In this document: in pieces, positions 1-6,678 of the stretch | Numbering within the stretch: position 1 is the stretch's first letter | How the letters are laid out: every line of letters starts with the position of its first letter | Assembly: GCA_937880805.1 (NCBI GenBank) | Contig: CALGRR010000015.1 | Coordinates: 1 to 13,012 of the forward strand | From: an uncultured Clostridia bacterium | GTDB lineage: Bacteria; Bacillota; Clostridia; Oscillospirales; Acutalibacteraceae | DNA length: 13,012 bases | Direction of reading: 5' to 3' | The notes under the pieces: generated by a model | Seen by the model: only the letters and a program-made list of their open reading frames with translations | Told to the model about the DNA's origin: nothing | Database searches by the model: none | Position numbers and translations under genes: made by a program

Positions 1-624
1 TTAAAACAGTTGTGTGGGGAGTTTCAGCTTTTCTTTCGGCGGGAATTGTTTGTCGAATTCTTCGGCTTGAGCCTCATCAACAAAATATCCTTTCGGCGGA
101 GTATATTCACCGCTGATGCCGTCAAGATAACCTTTTTTCAGCTCCTTGCACAGAAAGAACGATGCGTCCGCACCTTCGGGCAAACCGTGGTAACGGATAC
201 CGAATTCGCTCGCATATGTGAATCCGCTTTTACCGTAGAAATTGATATTTCCCTCAAAGCAAAGTGCTCCGCAACCAAGCTCTGCCGCCTTTTCCAAAGA
301 ATAGTCAAGCAGAATTTTGCCGTAACCTTTACTCTGTAGTTCGGGAGTAATGCAAATCGGTCCCATAGTCATAATGGGCAAATCTGAGCCGTCATCGGCT
401 TTGATAACCGCCCTCATAAACATATTCTGACCTATTATCTTTCCGTCTTTCTCCATAACGAAATTGAGTTCAGGCACAAATGCTTCGTCGTTCCTCAGCT
501 GATTGAGCACGTAATGTTCAAGACAACCGGGACGGTAAACGTTCCAGAACGCTTCTCTGACGAGAGTTTCGGTTTCACGGTGTTCTTCTGTTCTTTCCAA
601 ACGAATGATGCAGTCATTTTTCAT
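1..624 (-). CDS. GNAT family N-acetyltransferase (YhbS-like)
   Basis: A 207-residue protein of the GNAT fold, which transfers an acetyl group from acetyl-CoA to an amine; the substrate cannot be read from the sequence. The acetyl-CoA pyrophosphate-binding loop is visible at about residues 95-105 (QSKGYGKILL, the Q/R-x-x-G-x-G/A signature), preceded by the typical beta-strand segment MTMGPICITPE. The segment INFYGKSGFTYASEFGIRYHG is the usual C-terminal part seen in YhbS/COG3153-like acetyltransferases, with F-Y-x-K-x-G-F. The gene is complete: TAA lies at positions 3-1 and ATG at 624-622, with a strong GGAGG at about 632-636 on the minus strand. It appears to be a stand-alone housekeeping or detoxification gene outside the defence block. 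The family is clear; the specific function is not. Confidence 0.9.
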   Translation of the reverse strand: MKNDCIIRLERTEEHRETETLVREAFWNVYRPGCLEHYVLNQLRNDEAFVPELNFVMEKDGKIIGQNMFMRAVIKADDGSDLPIMTMGPICITPELQSKGYGKILLDYSLEKAAELGCGALCFEGNINFYGKSGFTYASEFGIRYHGLPEGADASFFLCKELKKGYLDGISGEYTPPKGYFVDEAQAEEFDKQFPPKEKLKLPTQLF

Positions 625-803
625 TGTTAAACCTCCAAAAATTGTTGACTTTCAATCACCGGAGGCTTGCGGAGAAGTATTTGCAAACCTCACGGTTTAC
701 ATTACTATCTCCAAAGTGTTGTTCATTTTCAAACAGCATTCTCCAAAAAATATATTCAGGCATAGCCTGTAAATTCAGTATAGCATACATATGGACAAAT
801 AAC
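625..803 (-). other. Leader/intergenic region of the GNAT gene with a GNRA hairpin and a 27-codon ORF
   Basis: This stretch lies upstream of the acetyltransferase on the minus strand. It contains a compact hairpin at 683-700 (stem GTAAACC/GGTTTGC read on the minus strand, with one G-T wobble) closed by a GTGA tetraloop, which fits the GNRA pattern. A 27-codon open frame runs across it on the minus strand from ATG 739-737 to TGA 658-656. Its GGAGA is too close to the ATG to be a normal ribosome binding site, so I treat it as a gene remnant or leader peptide at best. No convincing -35/-10 pair was identified. Confidence 0.3.
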
Positions 804-828
804 AAGAGCAGACCATTGGTCTGCTCTT
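804..828 (-). terminator. Intrinsic terminator of the XRE regulator gene
   Basis: A perfect 11-bp inverted repeat (AAGAGCAGACC at 804-814, GGTCTGCTCTT at 818-828) with a 3-nt loop lies 10 nt past the stop codon of the regulator at 839-841. On the minus strand the stem is followed by a T-rich stretch (GTTATTTG). That is a modest U-tract, so termination strength is uncertain, but the position and symmetry fit a terminator for the minus-strand gene. Confidence 0.65.
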
Positions 829-838
829 AATGCTTATA

Positions 839-1144
839 CTATTTTAATCCCTTTGCTATCGCAAGCAGGTGTTCCAACTGCTCGTTGCTCAAGTTCTTGG
901 TTGCTTCAAGCAACTCTTTTGCTTTTGTCGGGTTGTTTGTTTCGGTGTCAAAGAATTCCATCGGAGTTACACCGAGATACTCGCAAATATAAAAGAATAC
1001 GGTCATTGACGGAAAGTTCACACCGTTTTCGATGTTGTTAATGTAGCCTGCACTCTGTCCGATTGATAAGCTCATATCACGGGCTGATACACCTTTATTC
1101 ATTCTTAATTCAACCAATCTTTTGCTGAATTGTTCTTTCTCCAT
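839..1144 (-). CDS. XRE-family transcriptional regulator, small HTH protein
   Basis: A protein of about 101 residues with a single Cro/C1-type helix-turn-helix near its N-terminus (FSKRLVELRMNKGVSARDMS, then GQSAGYINNIENG, then PSMTVFFYICEYLGVTPMEFF). A short acidic/helical tail, probably for dimerisation, follows. It should bind DNA as a dimer. I chose ATG at 1144-1142, not the upstream in-frame ATG at 1165-1163, because AAGGTGGG sits about 8-14 nt before the inner ATG whereas nothing useful precedes the outer one; the longer reading would give 108 residues. The gene is transcribed away from a shared regulatory region (1166-1250) that contains a near-perfect palindrome inside the promoter of a divergent structured RNA, so this regulator is the natural candidate to bind there and to autoregulate. 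Downstream is an 11-bp terminator hairpin. Confidence 0.9.
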   Translation of the reverse strand: MEKEQFSKRLVELRMNKGVSARDMSLSIGQSAGYINNIENGVNFPSMTVFFYICEYLGVTPMEFFDTETNNPTKAKELLEATKNLSNEQLEHLLAIAKGLK

Positions 1145-1219
1145 GGAACTCACCCACCTTTTCATATAATTATACTAAACACCCACCGCATAAATATCTA
1201 ATCTATTTATCAATGTGCA

Positions 1220-1248
1220 TTGACATATCTATTTAAATTAGATATAAT
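1220..1248 (+). promoter_or_regulatory. Consensus sigma-A promoter for the structured RNA
   Basis: TTGACA at 1220-1225 and TATAAT at 1243-1248 are separated by exactly 17 nt, a perfect match to the vegetative promoter consensus on the plus strand. Transcription would start near 1254-1256 and read through the structured RNA at about 1255-1449. There is no comparably good promoter facing the XRE gene, although TATAAT on the minus strand at about 1170-1176 could be its -10. Confidence 0.85.
1225..1245. promoter_or_regulatory. Palindromic operator candidate inside the RNA promoter
   Basis: ATATCTA at 1225-1231 and TAGATAT at 1239-1245 are exact inverted repeats around centre 1235; the inner bases TT/AA at 1233-1234 and 1236-1237 also pair, leaving one mismatch in 21 bp. 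The site spans the -35/-10 spacer, so an occupied operator would block RNA polymerase. A further direct half-site ATATCTA lies at 1194-1200, toward the XRE start. The arrangement fits a regulator that controls both the divergent RNA and itself, which is inference. Confidence 0.55.
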
Positions 1249-1254
1249 CAACTT

Positions 1255-1449
1255 GTACCTCTACTTTGTTTAGTATTAGCAAAAACAGATTACATAAATC
1301 TTAGATGACCGCTATACACATACAATATGTTTATATGGGCTGCGCGTTTGTATTAACGCCCCGCTCGGATGCTCCTTAAGTGGAGATGCTGCAGATAGCG
1401 AGGTCATTAAGATAGCCCGACGAACATTAAAGTCCGTCGGGCATTTTTT
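1255..1449 (+). ncRNA. Predicted structured RNA, about 195 nt, with multibranch fold
   Basis: This stretch begins just after a perfect promoter and ends in an intrinsic terminator, with no ORF inside. A closing stem pairs CTTA-ATGACC-GCT (1300-1313, one bulged G) with AGC-GA-GGTCAT-TAAG (1397-1411). Inside it three hairpins can be drawn: ACATA/TATGT (1318-1330, loop CAA), GCGTT/AACGC (1344-1359, extended by GGG 1337-1339 with CCC 1360-1362 across a bulge), and CTCC/GGAG (1372-1385). The result is a junction-type fold similar in style to riboswitches or conserved non-coding RNAs. It could be a free-standing small RNA (6S or raiA-motif RNA are families of similar size that should be tested) or a leader whose terminator attenuates the SLOG-like gene 15 nt downstream. 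I could not assign a family by eye. Confidence 0.6.
1415..1449 (+). terminator. Intrinsic terminator of the structured RNA
   Basis: GCCCGACG (1415-1422) pairs perfectly with CGTCGGGC (1435-1442) around a 12-nt loop, and an A followed by six T residues (1444-1449) comes directly after. This is a textbook rho-independent terminator on the plus strand. It ends 15 nt before the ATG of the next gene, so either the RNA is an independent unit or the terminator is conditional. Confidence 0.9.
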
Positions 1450-1463
1450 ATTAGGGTGATATT

Positions 1464-1904
1464 ATGAAAGAACAAACCGTAACCTTTTTCGGTCACAGAG
1501 ATACCCCAAAAGAAATAGAGTCAGCCTTGCGACTGACTCTGATAGACCTTATTGAAAATAAAAATGCAACTGTGTTTTACGTCGGCAACCACGGCAATTT
1601 CGATGCCATGGTCCGCCGTCAGCTTGAGGATTTGTCAAAGATTTATCCAATAAAATATTATGTTGTCCTTGCCTATATGCCCAGCAAGAATGATACTCCC
1701 GACGAGCATACAATTCTCCCAGAAGGAATAGAAACCGTTCCTCGCCGCTTCGCCATCAACTACCGCAATAAATGGATGCTTACCAAATCCGACATCGTCG
1801 TAACCTATGTCACCCGCAACTTCGGCGGTGCATGGGAGTTTAAGAGAATGGCGGAAAAGAGGAATAAAACTATAATTAAAATATCAGGTAATAGGATTAA
1901 ATAG
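1464..1904 (+). CDS. SLOG-superfamily protein (DUF1273/YpsA-like)
   Basis: A 146-residue protein that begins with TVTFFGHRD, the FxGHR motif at residues 8-12 of the DUF1273/YpsA branch of the SLOG (Smf/DprA-LOG) Rossmann-like fold. The glycine-bearing loop VGNHGNFDAM (40-49) and the late segment RNKWMLTKSDIVVTYVTR with FGGAW (about 101-124) match the usual layout, in which a conserved Asp and a G-G-x-W loop contribute to a ligand pocket. SLOG domains bind nucleotides or nucleotide-derived ligands, and some act as sensors in antiphage or stress systems; the ligand here is unknown. AGGGTGAT precedes the ATG at a good distance. The gene lies directly behind the RNA terminator, and its end overlaps by 8 bp the end of the convergent receiver/HEPN gene. 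Whether it belongs to that system is unresolved. Confidence 0.75.
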   Translation: MKEQTVTFFGHRDTPKEIESALRLTLIDLIENKNATVFYVGNHGNFDAMVRRQLEDLSKIYPIKYYVVLAYMPSKNDTPDEHTILPEGIETVPRRFAINYRNKWMLTKSDIVVTYVTRNFGGAWEFKRMAEKRNKTIIKISGNRIK

Positions 1905-2835
1905 ATGATATGCAGTCTTCCAAGTAACAAATAAAATCATCATATCGATTAATATTGTCTCTCAACTTTCGATGGAAATCTTCATCTATTTGAACAATTC
2001 TCCCTTTAATTTCAAGTGAAGTGTCACTGTATTTTTTATGCCCCATTGCATTTCTATAAACAGAAATATCATTGTTATATTTTTTATCAAACTCTTTAAT
2101 ATCTGCATACTTACCTGATAAGTCAATTTTATCTTTTTCTACAAGAAGATCAATTACTTTTTTCAATATTTCTAATCGAGAGCGGATAGAAAGAGCATAT
2201 TTGTGATTGTTGGCAGCGTTATATATGCTATCACTTTCTTTTATCTCTTTAACTGTTTTATCATCAAAAGCCAAAATATTATCCAGAACCGTATTCATTG
2301 TCGCTTCTAACTCACTATGATGATCGGACAATTTATCCCACCCAAGTTTAAGCAATTCTTTTATTCGGACTTCAAAATCGCTGGTATTGTCAAGAAAAAA
2401 TCCTCGCAAGTTGACGATATCTTCAGAACGACGAACAATTTTATGTATCACGCCATAAAGTTTATCTTCAAACAAAGCGTTTTTGCGATCTGCAAAATAC
2501 ACCCCATCTATTAATGGACTTTGTGTTACAAGAGCGTCTACCATATCCTGATACTGTGAAGAATAAAGCAAAACATCTGTAAGGATTGAATTGTTTCTAA
2601 TAAGTTCAATTATTTTCTCACCGGTATTTCCTGCAGCCAATTTGTAATCCATTAAAATTAAATCGTATGTATTTTCTGTTTTTAATATATTAGGATCAAA
2701 ATTTGAACCAGTTTCTCGCCTTGGTGTAGTTTTTAAATTATATGTATTTTTTAGATGGTTTGCAACCTTTTTTGACTGCATAGTGTACCAAGTTGTTTCG
2801 TCTTCAAACCACAATATTTTAAATTCATTTGTCAT
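1897..2835 (-). CDS. Receiver-domain protein with C-terminal HEPN-like RNase domain
   Basis: A 312-residue protein in two parts. Residues 1-125 form a response-regulator receiver: the ILWFEDE segment supplies the acidic pair E11/D12, LILMDYKL places the phospho-acceptor at D63, and LLYSSQ gives the conserved Ser/Thr at S92 or S93. The usual final Lys is not obvious; K118 in FADRKN is nearest. Residues 140-312 are helical and contain SVYRNAMGHKK, with R261-N262-x3-H266, the Rx4-6H motif that forms the active site of HEPN ribonucleases. There is no DNA-binding output domain. It is the last gene of the operon; its ATG overlaps the stop of the GHKL gene (ATGA at 2835-2832), so the two are translationally coupled. 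My reading is that phosphorylation, or its loss, at D63 controls an RNA-cleaving effector. The receiver is well supported; the HEPN assignment rests on one motif and helical context. Confidence 0.75.
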   Translation of the reverse strand: MTNEFKILWFEDETTWYTMQSKKVANHLKNTYNLKTTPRRETGSNFDPNILKTENTYDLILMDYKLAAGNTGEKIIELIRNNSILTDVLLYSSQYQDMVDALVTQSPLIDGVYFADRKNALFEDKLYGVIHKIVRRSEDIVNLRGFFLDNTSDFEVRIKELLKLGWDKLSDHHSELEATMNTVLDNILAFDDKTVKEIKESDSIYNAANNHKYALSIRSRLEILKKVIDLLVEKDKIDLSGKYADIKEFDKKYNNDISVYRNAMGHKKYSDTSLEIKGRIVQIDEDFHRKLRDNINRYDDFICYLEDCISSI

Positions 2836-5114
2836 TTCTTTAACCTCACAATTAACCCAAACCCATCATGATATGTTTCGTCATAAAAAACATCTCCTCC
2901 CATATCACAGGTTAACTGTTTTATATGACAGAGTCCTATGCCAAACCCACGAGCAACTGATGTGTTTGTGGTTGTAGCTCCATATTCAAACATAGTTTCA
3001 GGTGATATCCCGTCGTTTAAGCCGATTCCATTATCATAGAAACCAATCAACACATTATCTTTAGTGTTGGTAAATTTGATTGATATTTGATCAGATTGGG
3101 CTTTTAAAGAATTGCTGAAAATATTATCAATAATTAATCCTACTGATGCGGAATCAAAAAAACAAAAATATTTAGATTCTGGAGCAACAATTAAACTTTT
3201 TATTCCTTTTATAGTAAGCCCAGTTGCCAGATACTCTTTTATAAAAGTTAAAATGTTTTCATTTTTTTCTGCTTTAAGATTTTGACCTCCGTGAATAGCT
3301 AAATCAGAAAGCTTATTAATCTTTTGCGTTGACTTTTTAATTTCGCTAATTAAAGAAACAAGTTCAGACACATCCAGATCCTCGGCAATTAGTGTTTCGA
3401 TTAATTCCAAATTGCCTTTAAGAGCTTCTGATTCAGTAAAGACAGTATGCATACCATTAAGCAGATTTCTGGAATTTGCTTTTGCAGCATTTTTCAAAAA
3501 ATATATCTGAGTGTCTTTTACTGCCGCTTGCTCTTTTGCAGTATCCAAAGCTCGAGTTTTTTCTTTGTTTTCTTGTTCTAATTCTTGATTTTGTTTTTTT
3601 ATTGCATCTGTGTGTTTTTTTACTGTTGAAACTAAATCCGAAACAGCCTTGTTTTGTGTTTTTTCTGCTACTTTTTGAAGTTTTGCAATAGATGTTGATA
3701 AACCATCAGAGTTTATATTCGAATTTTTAGAAAACAAATCATGATCGTATTCGATAGAGATAATATCATTACGAGAACTGATGTCTGCAAATTCAGAAAT
3801 AATTTTATCAGCAACTTCTGCAGGAAGTATTTCATCCTCTATGTTTAAAGGGTTGTTCCAATTAATAATATTAACTACATATTTTTCTAAAACCTTCAAA
3901 ACCTTTTGAAGAAACAGTTCTGAAAGTTTTTCATATGATTCAGTAACAATAAATCCGTGTGCCCTACTAGATGTTTCAATAAATCCTTCGTTATCACCAA
4001 CAATAGATATTCTACCCATTATTTCTCGAGTACCTAAAAAGCGATTATATCCCTGTGCTTTTCTTTGGTTAATTCCAAAAAAGTCTTCATTTGGTTCTCC
4101 ATAGGGATTAATTCTAAAACCGTTTTTATAAACAAAGACGGAACCATAATTAACCGGCTCTACACCCATTAATCTTGTAAAATTGTTTTTCGCTGCTCTA
4201 TTTAAATAAAATAATGAAATATGAATATTGTTAAGAATTCGATATTTGTTGTTTCGCTCTTTAATTTTAAATATTACTTGACCTCTGTCGGTAAGAATTG
4301 TTTCTATTGTTTTTCCGTCTTTTGAAACATCTAAAGTAATATTTGTAGTTTTAATATTTAGCTTTTCGAAAACATCATTGATAATGACACCGTTAACTAA
4401 ATCTCTTGAAGCGACATTTCCCTTGCTTTTTAACTTTTCGTCAACAGCCAATTCATTGGGGGCTGATATTGATATTTCAAATTTATCTATTACATCATCA
4501 TGAAAATCAGGACTAATTAATTTCATCAAGGATTTTTTCAGATGAATAATAGATTCTCTATCCCATTCTTCTCTTAACTCTGAAATTTCCAGAATAGCAC
4601 CACTTGTATTTTCAGACGGGAATTTACCAGTATAATAATCTACGGGAATGTCTATAAACTCTTGCTGGTCATCATATTCAAAATTATTCCAATCAATATC
4701 GAGAAAATGAGCGTAAGATTCATTCGATTTTTTAGTTATTAATTTGAGCTTTGCTCCCAACCTATCACAGGAGAACCTGCCCACGCCTTTAGCTCCAGCT
4801 ACATTTCGTTTGAATTCATTTCTATAGTCAGCTTTCTTCCTGTTTTGTTTTTTCTTTTCAGAATAAGCAACAAAAAGCCATTTTTCAATAATATCCGAAT
4901 AATTCATACCATATCCATCATCAATAATAGAAATTACTGGTTTACCGTTAGAATCTTCATCGAATGAAATACGGACATTATGAGCTTGTGCATCGTAAGA
5001 ATTTTTTACCAACTCGAAAATAGCTATATATTTGTCACTAATTAAATCTCTGCCAATGATATTTTTTAACCCAGAGCTAACCTTAAATGATAATTGTGTT
5101 ATGTTATTTTTCAT
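2832..5114 (-). CDS. Dual GHKL ATPase: MORC/MutL-like N-terminus and histidine-kinase-like C-terminus
   Basis: A 760-residue protein with two complete-looking Bergerat (GHKL) ATP-binding folds. The first, at about residues 1-200, has ELVKNSYDA (E34, N38, D41), DDGYGM (65-70) and GAKGVGRFS (107-115), the MORC/MutL/Hsp90 pattern of dimerising DNA-linked ATPases, and is followed by a transducer-like region to about 420. A long charged coiled coil spans about 475-545. The second, at about 650-760, has the N box IIDNIFSNSLKA (661-672), G1 box YDNGIGL (693-699), F box MFEYGATTT (708-716) and G2 box GFGIGLCHIK (723-732), the histidine-kinase pattern. A helical hairpin at about 541-605 sits where a DHp domain would be; H556 is a possible phospho-His but the context is atypical. 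The start ATG lies 11 bp inside the methyltransferase end and has AGAGGTG. No membrane segment is evident, so it is probably cytosolic. Confidence 0.85.
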   Translation of the reverse strand: MKNNITQLSFKVSSGLKNIIGRDLISDKYIAIFELVKNSYDAQAHNVRISFDEDSNGKPVISIIDDGYGMNYSDIIEKWLFVAYSEKKKQNRKKADYRNEFKRNVAGAKGVGRFSCDRLGAKLKLITKKSNESYAHFLDIDWNNFEYDDQQEFIDIPVDYYTGKFPSENTSGAILEISELREEWDRESIIHLKKSLMKLISPDFHDDVIDKFEISISAPNELAVDEKLKSKGNVASRDLVNGVIINDVFEKLNIKTTNITLDVSKDGKTIETILTDRGQVIFKIKERNNKYRILNNIHISLFYLNRAAKNNFTRLMGVEPVNYGSVFVYKNGFRINPYGEPNEDFFGINQRKAQGYNRFLGTREIMGRISIVGDNEGFIETSSRAHGFIVTESYEKLSELFLQKVLKVLEKYVVNIINWNNPLNIEDEILPAEVADKIISEFADISSRNDIISIEYDHDLFSKNSNINSDGLSTSIAKLQKVAEKTQNKAVSDLVSTVKKHTDAIKKQNQELEQENKEKTRALDTAKEQAAVKDTQIYFLKNAAKANSRNLLNGMHTVFTESEALKGNLELIETLIAEDLDVSELVSLISEIKKSTQKINKLSDLAIHGGQNLKAEKNENILTFIKEYLATGLTIKGIKSLIVAPESKYFCFFDSASVGLIIDNIFSNSLKAQSDQISIKFTNTKDNVLIGFYDNGIGLNDGISPETMFEYGATTTNTSVARGFGIGLCHIKQLTCDMGGDVFYDETYHDGFGLIVRLKK

Positions 5115-6312
5115 CGTTTAACACCTCTTTTAAAGCTAATCCAATTTGTTCTGCAAACAAGGGCGGAACCGCATTTCCTACTTGAGTGTATCTGGGAACT
5201 TCAAGTTTTCTTCGTTTGCCACCAGAAGTGTATTTTCCCTTGAATTGATACCAATCAGGAAAACTTTGTATACGAGCATGTTCTCGCACGGTCAAAATTC
5301 GTGGTTCTTCATAATGAACAAGTTCATCTGGAATAGACGTTATTGTAGGAACAAATTTATCTTTGCCTAAAACAGTCACGCCTCTTCGTTTTAACCCGTT
5401 AACAACATTATCATTAGGGGTAATACGTTTTCCTCTTTCGGCTTTTTCAATTAGTTCTGTGTGTAATTTTATTATTTCATCGGAATGATTTACAAAACGA
5501 TGACTATCAACAACACATCCTATTTCAGAAGCATTTTTTTCTCGCATTAATTTTTGATAAGACGATACAACTGGACCGTAAATTCCTGCTTTAAAGTTTT
5601 TCGTATCAGGTGAGTTTACCATGCCATGAACTTTTCTTAAATCACTAATTGCATCTTCAGCAAAGATTGGTAATGATAAGTTTTTTGTTTTTAAAAAATT
5701 ACTTTTATTTTTATAGAGTGTTGAGAATAATTTGTTAGGATCATGATTTTTCATCGCAACCAAAATAAATCTTTTTCTGCTTTGAGGAACACCAAATTCA
5801 CTCATATCAATTATTCTATATGCTGTTTTGTAACCAGCTCGTCTAAGCGCATTTACCACATAGTTTGAATACTTTTTCTCATTACCATTTTCTTGAGTAA
5901 ATTTGACAGTAAAGCCCCGAACATTTTCAAAAATTATAGCTTCTGGTTTTATAATTCTAATAAACTTAACGTACGATTTTACAAGTTGGTTTCGCTGATC
6001 ATTTGATTTTCTTTGTCCAGCCATAGAAAAGCCTTGGCAAGGTGGACCACCTGCAACAAGTTGTATTTTTCCTTCTAAAGTTTTAAGTTGTTCCTGATAT
6101 CTAGACATTAAAACATTGATGTCATACTCTGATATTGGAAGCCATTCAGGCCAGTCAAAATGAGAGTTATTTTTTATTAGATTGTGACTAAGAGTAGAGA
6201 AAGCATCTTTGTTTTTTTCAATAGCAAAAATCCCTTTTAGACCAGCATTATACAGGCCTAGAGAGAGACCACCACAACCAGCAAAAATATCTATATAGTT
6301 TATTTGCTTCAT
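5104..6312 (-). CDS. DNA (cytosine-5-)-methyltransferase, first gene of GHKL/HEPN operon
   Basis: A 402-residue C5-cytosine methyltransferase with all key motifs in order: motif I DIFAGCGGLSLGL (8-20, AdoMet binding), motif IV GGPPCQGFSMAG with catalytic C92, motif VI ENV (129-131), motif VIII QSRKRFILV (177-185), motif IX RILTVREHARIQSFP (338-352) and motif X QVGNAVPP (377-384). The target-recognition region (about 190-335) is large and not recognised, so the site is unknown. ATG at 6312-6310 has AAGGAG at a good distance. It leads an overlapping operon with the dual GHKL ATPase and the receiver/HEPN protein and has no cognate endonuclease of its own. Its role may be to mark self DNA so that the ATPase/effector pair acts only on unmodified DNA, which is inferred. 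The coding sequence is markedly AT-rich compared with the neighbouring HpaII-type operon. Confidence 0.95.
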   Translation of the reverse strand: MKQINYIDIFAGCGGLSLGLYNAGLKGIFAIEKNKDAFSTLSHNLIKNNSHFDWPEWLPISEYDINVLMSRYQEQLKTLEGKIQLVAGGPPCQGFSMAGQRKSNDQRNQLVKSYVKFIRIIKPEAIIFENVRGFTVKFTQENGNEKKYSNYVVNALRRAGYKTAYRIIDMSEFGVPQSRKRFILVAMKNHDPNKLFSTLYKNKSNFLKTKNLSLPIFAEDAISDLRKVHGMVNSPDTKNFKAGIYGPVVSSYQKLMREKNASEIGCVVDSHRFVNHSDEIIKLHTELIEKAERGKRITPNDNVVNGLKRRGVTVLGKDKFVPTITSIPDELVHYEEPRILTVREHARIQSFPDWYQFKGKYTSGGKRRKLEVPRYTQVGNAVPPLFAEQIGLALKEVLNDEK

Positions 6313-6360
6313 AATAACTTTCTCCTTGGTGAAAATAAAACAATAAAAGTAGGTGTTTTT

Positions 6361-6678
6361 TTGAATAAATCATATTTCGCAAAATACAAAAAAATGAATT
6401 TAGACCATGCAATTTTAGCTGTTGAAAAATTAGTAAAATTGGGTTCGATGCCAATTGAATATATAGTGATTACAGAACATTTTTGTTCGGTAGAAGATAT
6501 TCAAAATGTTTTTCTTAACGGAAAGATTGATAATATTAAACCTATTGCAGAGGCTGGTATTAAGTCAAAAATGGACAGCACTGGTGTTTGGCAGTGCATA
6601 AAATTGTCATCTGAAAAAGTAGAAGTTTTAATATATACAGGTGGTTCATCTGGTGTATTGTATTATTCCGTTTTGTGA
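6361..6678 (+). CDS. Small unrecognised protein between the two methyltransferase operons
   Basis: An open frame of 105 codons from TTG at 6361 to TGA at 6676-6678, with AGGTG at 6351-6355 five nucleotides upstream. The frame stays open as far back as TTG 6304, but that start would lie inside the methyltransferase gene and lacks an SD; an in-frame ATG at 6394 is another possible start (94 codons). The protein looks natural in composition, with an N-terminal helix (HAILAVEKLVKLG), a short EHFCSVEDIQNVF segment and C-terminal beta-type strands (VWQCIKLSSEKVEVLIYTGG). I see no HTH, nuclease or membrane motif. It is divergent from the methyltransferase at 6312 and overlaps by 16 bp the end of the convergent methyltransferase at 6663. 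Without it, about 350 nt here would be non-coding. It may be a small accessory or inhibitor, or it may not be expressed. Confidence 0.5.
   Translation: MNKSYFAKYKKMNLDHAILAVEKLVKLGSMPIEYIVITEHFCSVEDIQNVFLNGKIDNIKPIAEAGIKSKMDSTGVWQCIKLSSEKVEVLIYTGGSSGVLYYSVL

Noticed and set aside
1255..1449. T-box leader, tmRNA or SRP RNA as the identity of the structured RNA
   Set aside because: There is no T-box AGGGTGG-ACCGCG sequence, it is too short for tmRNA and has no tRNA-like ends, and the SRP Alu/GNAR apical motifs are not seen.
3476..3691. Hydrophobic plus-strand frame resembling a small membrane protein
   Set aside because: It is the antisense of the lysine/glutamate-rich coiled coil of the GHKL protein, which automatically reads as leucine and phenylalanine.
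6304..6360. TTG at 6304 as the start of the small orphan ORF
   Set aside because: It lies inside the first codons of the methyltransferase on the other strand and lacks a ribosome binding site; TTG at 6361 with AGGTG is better.
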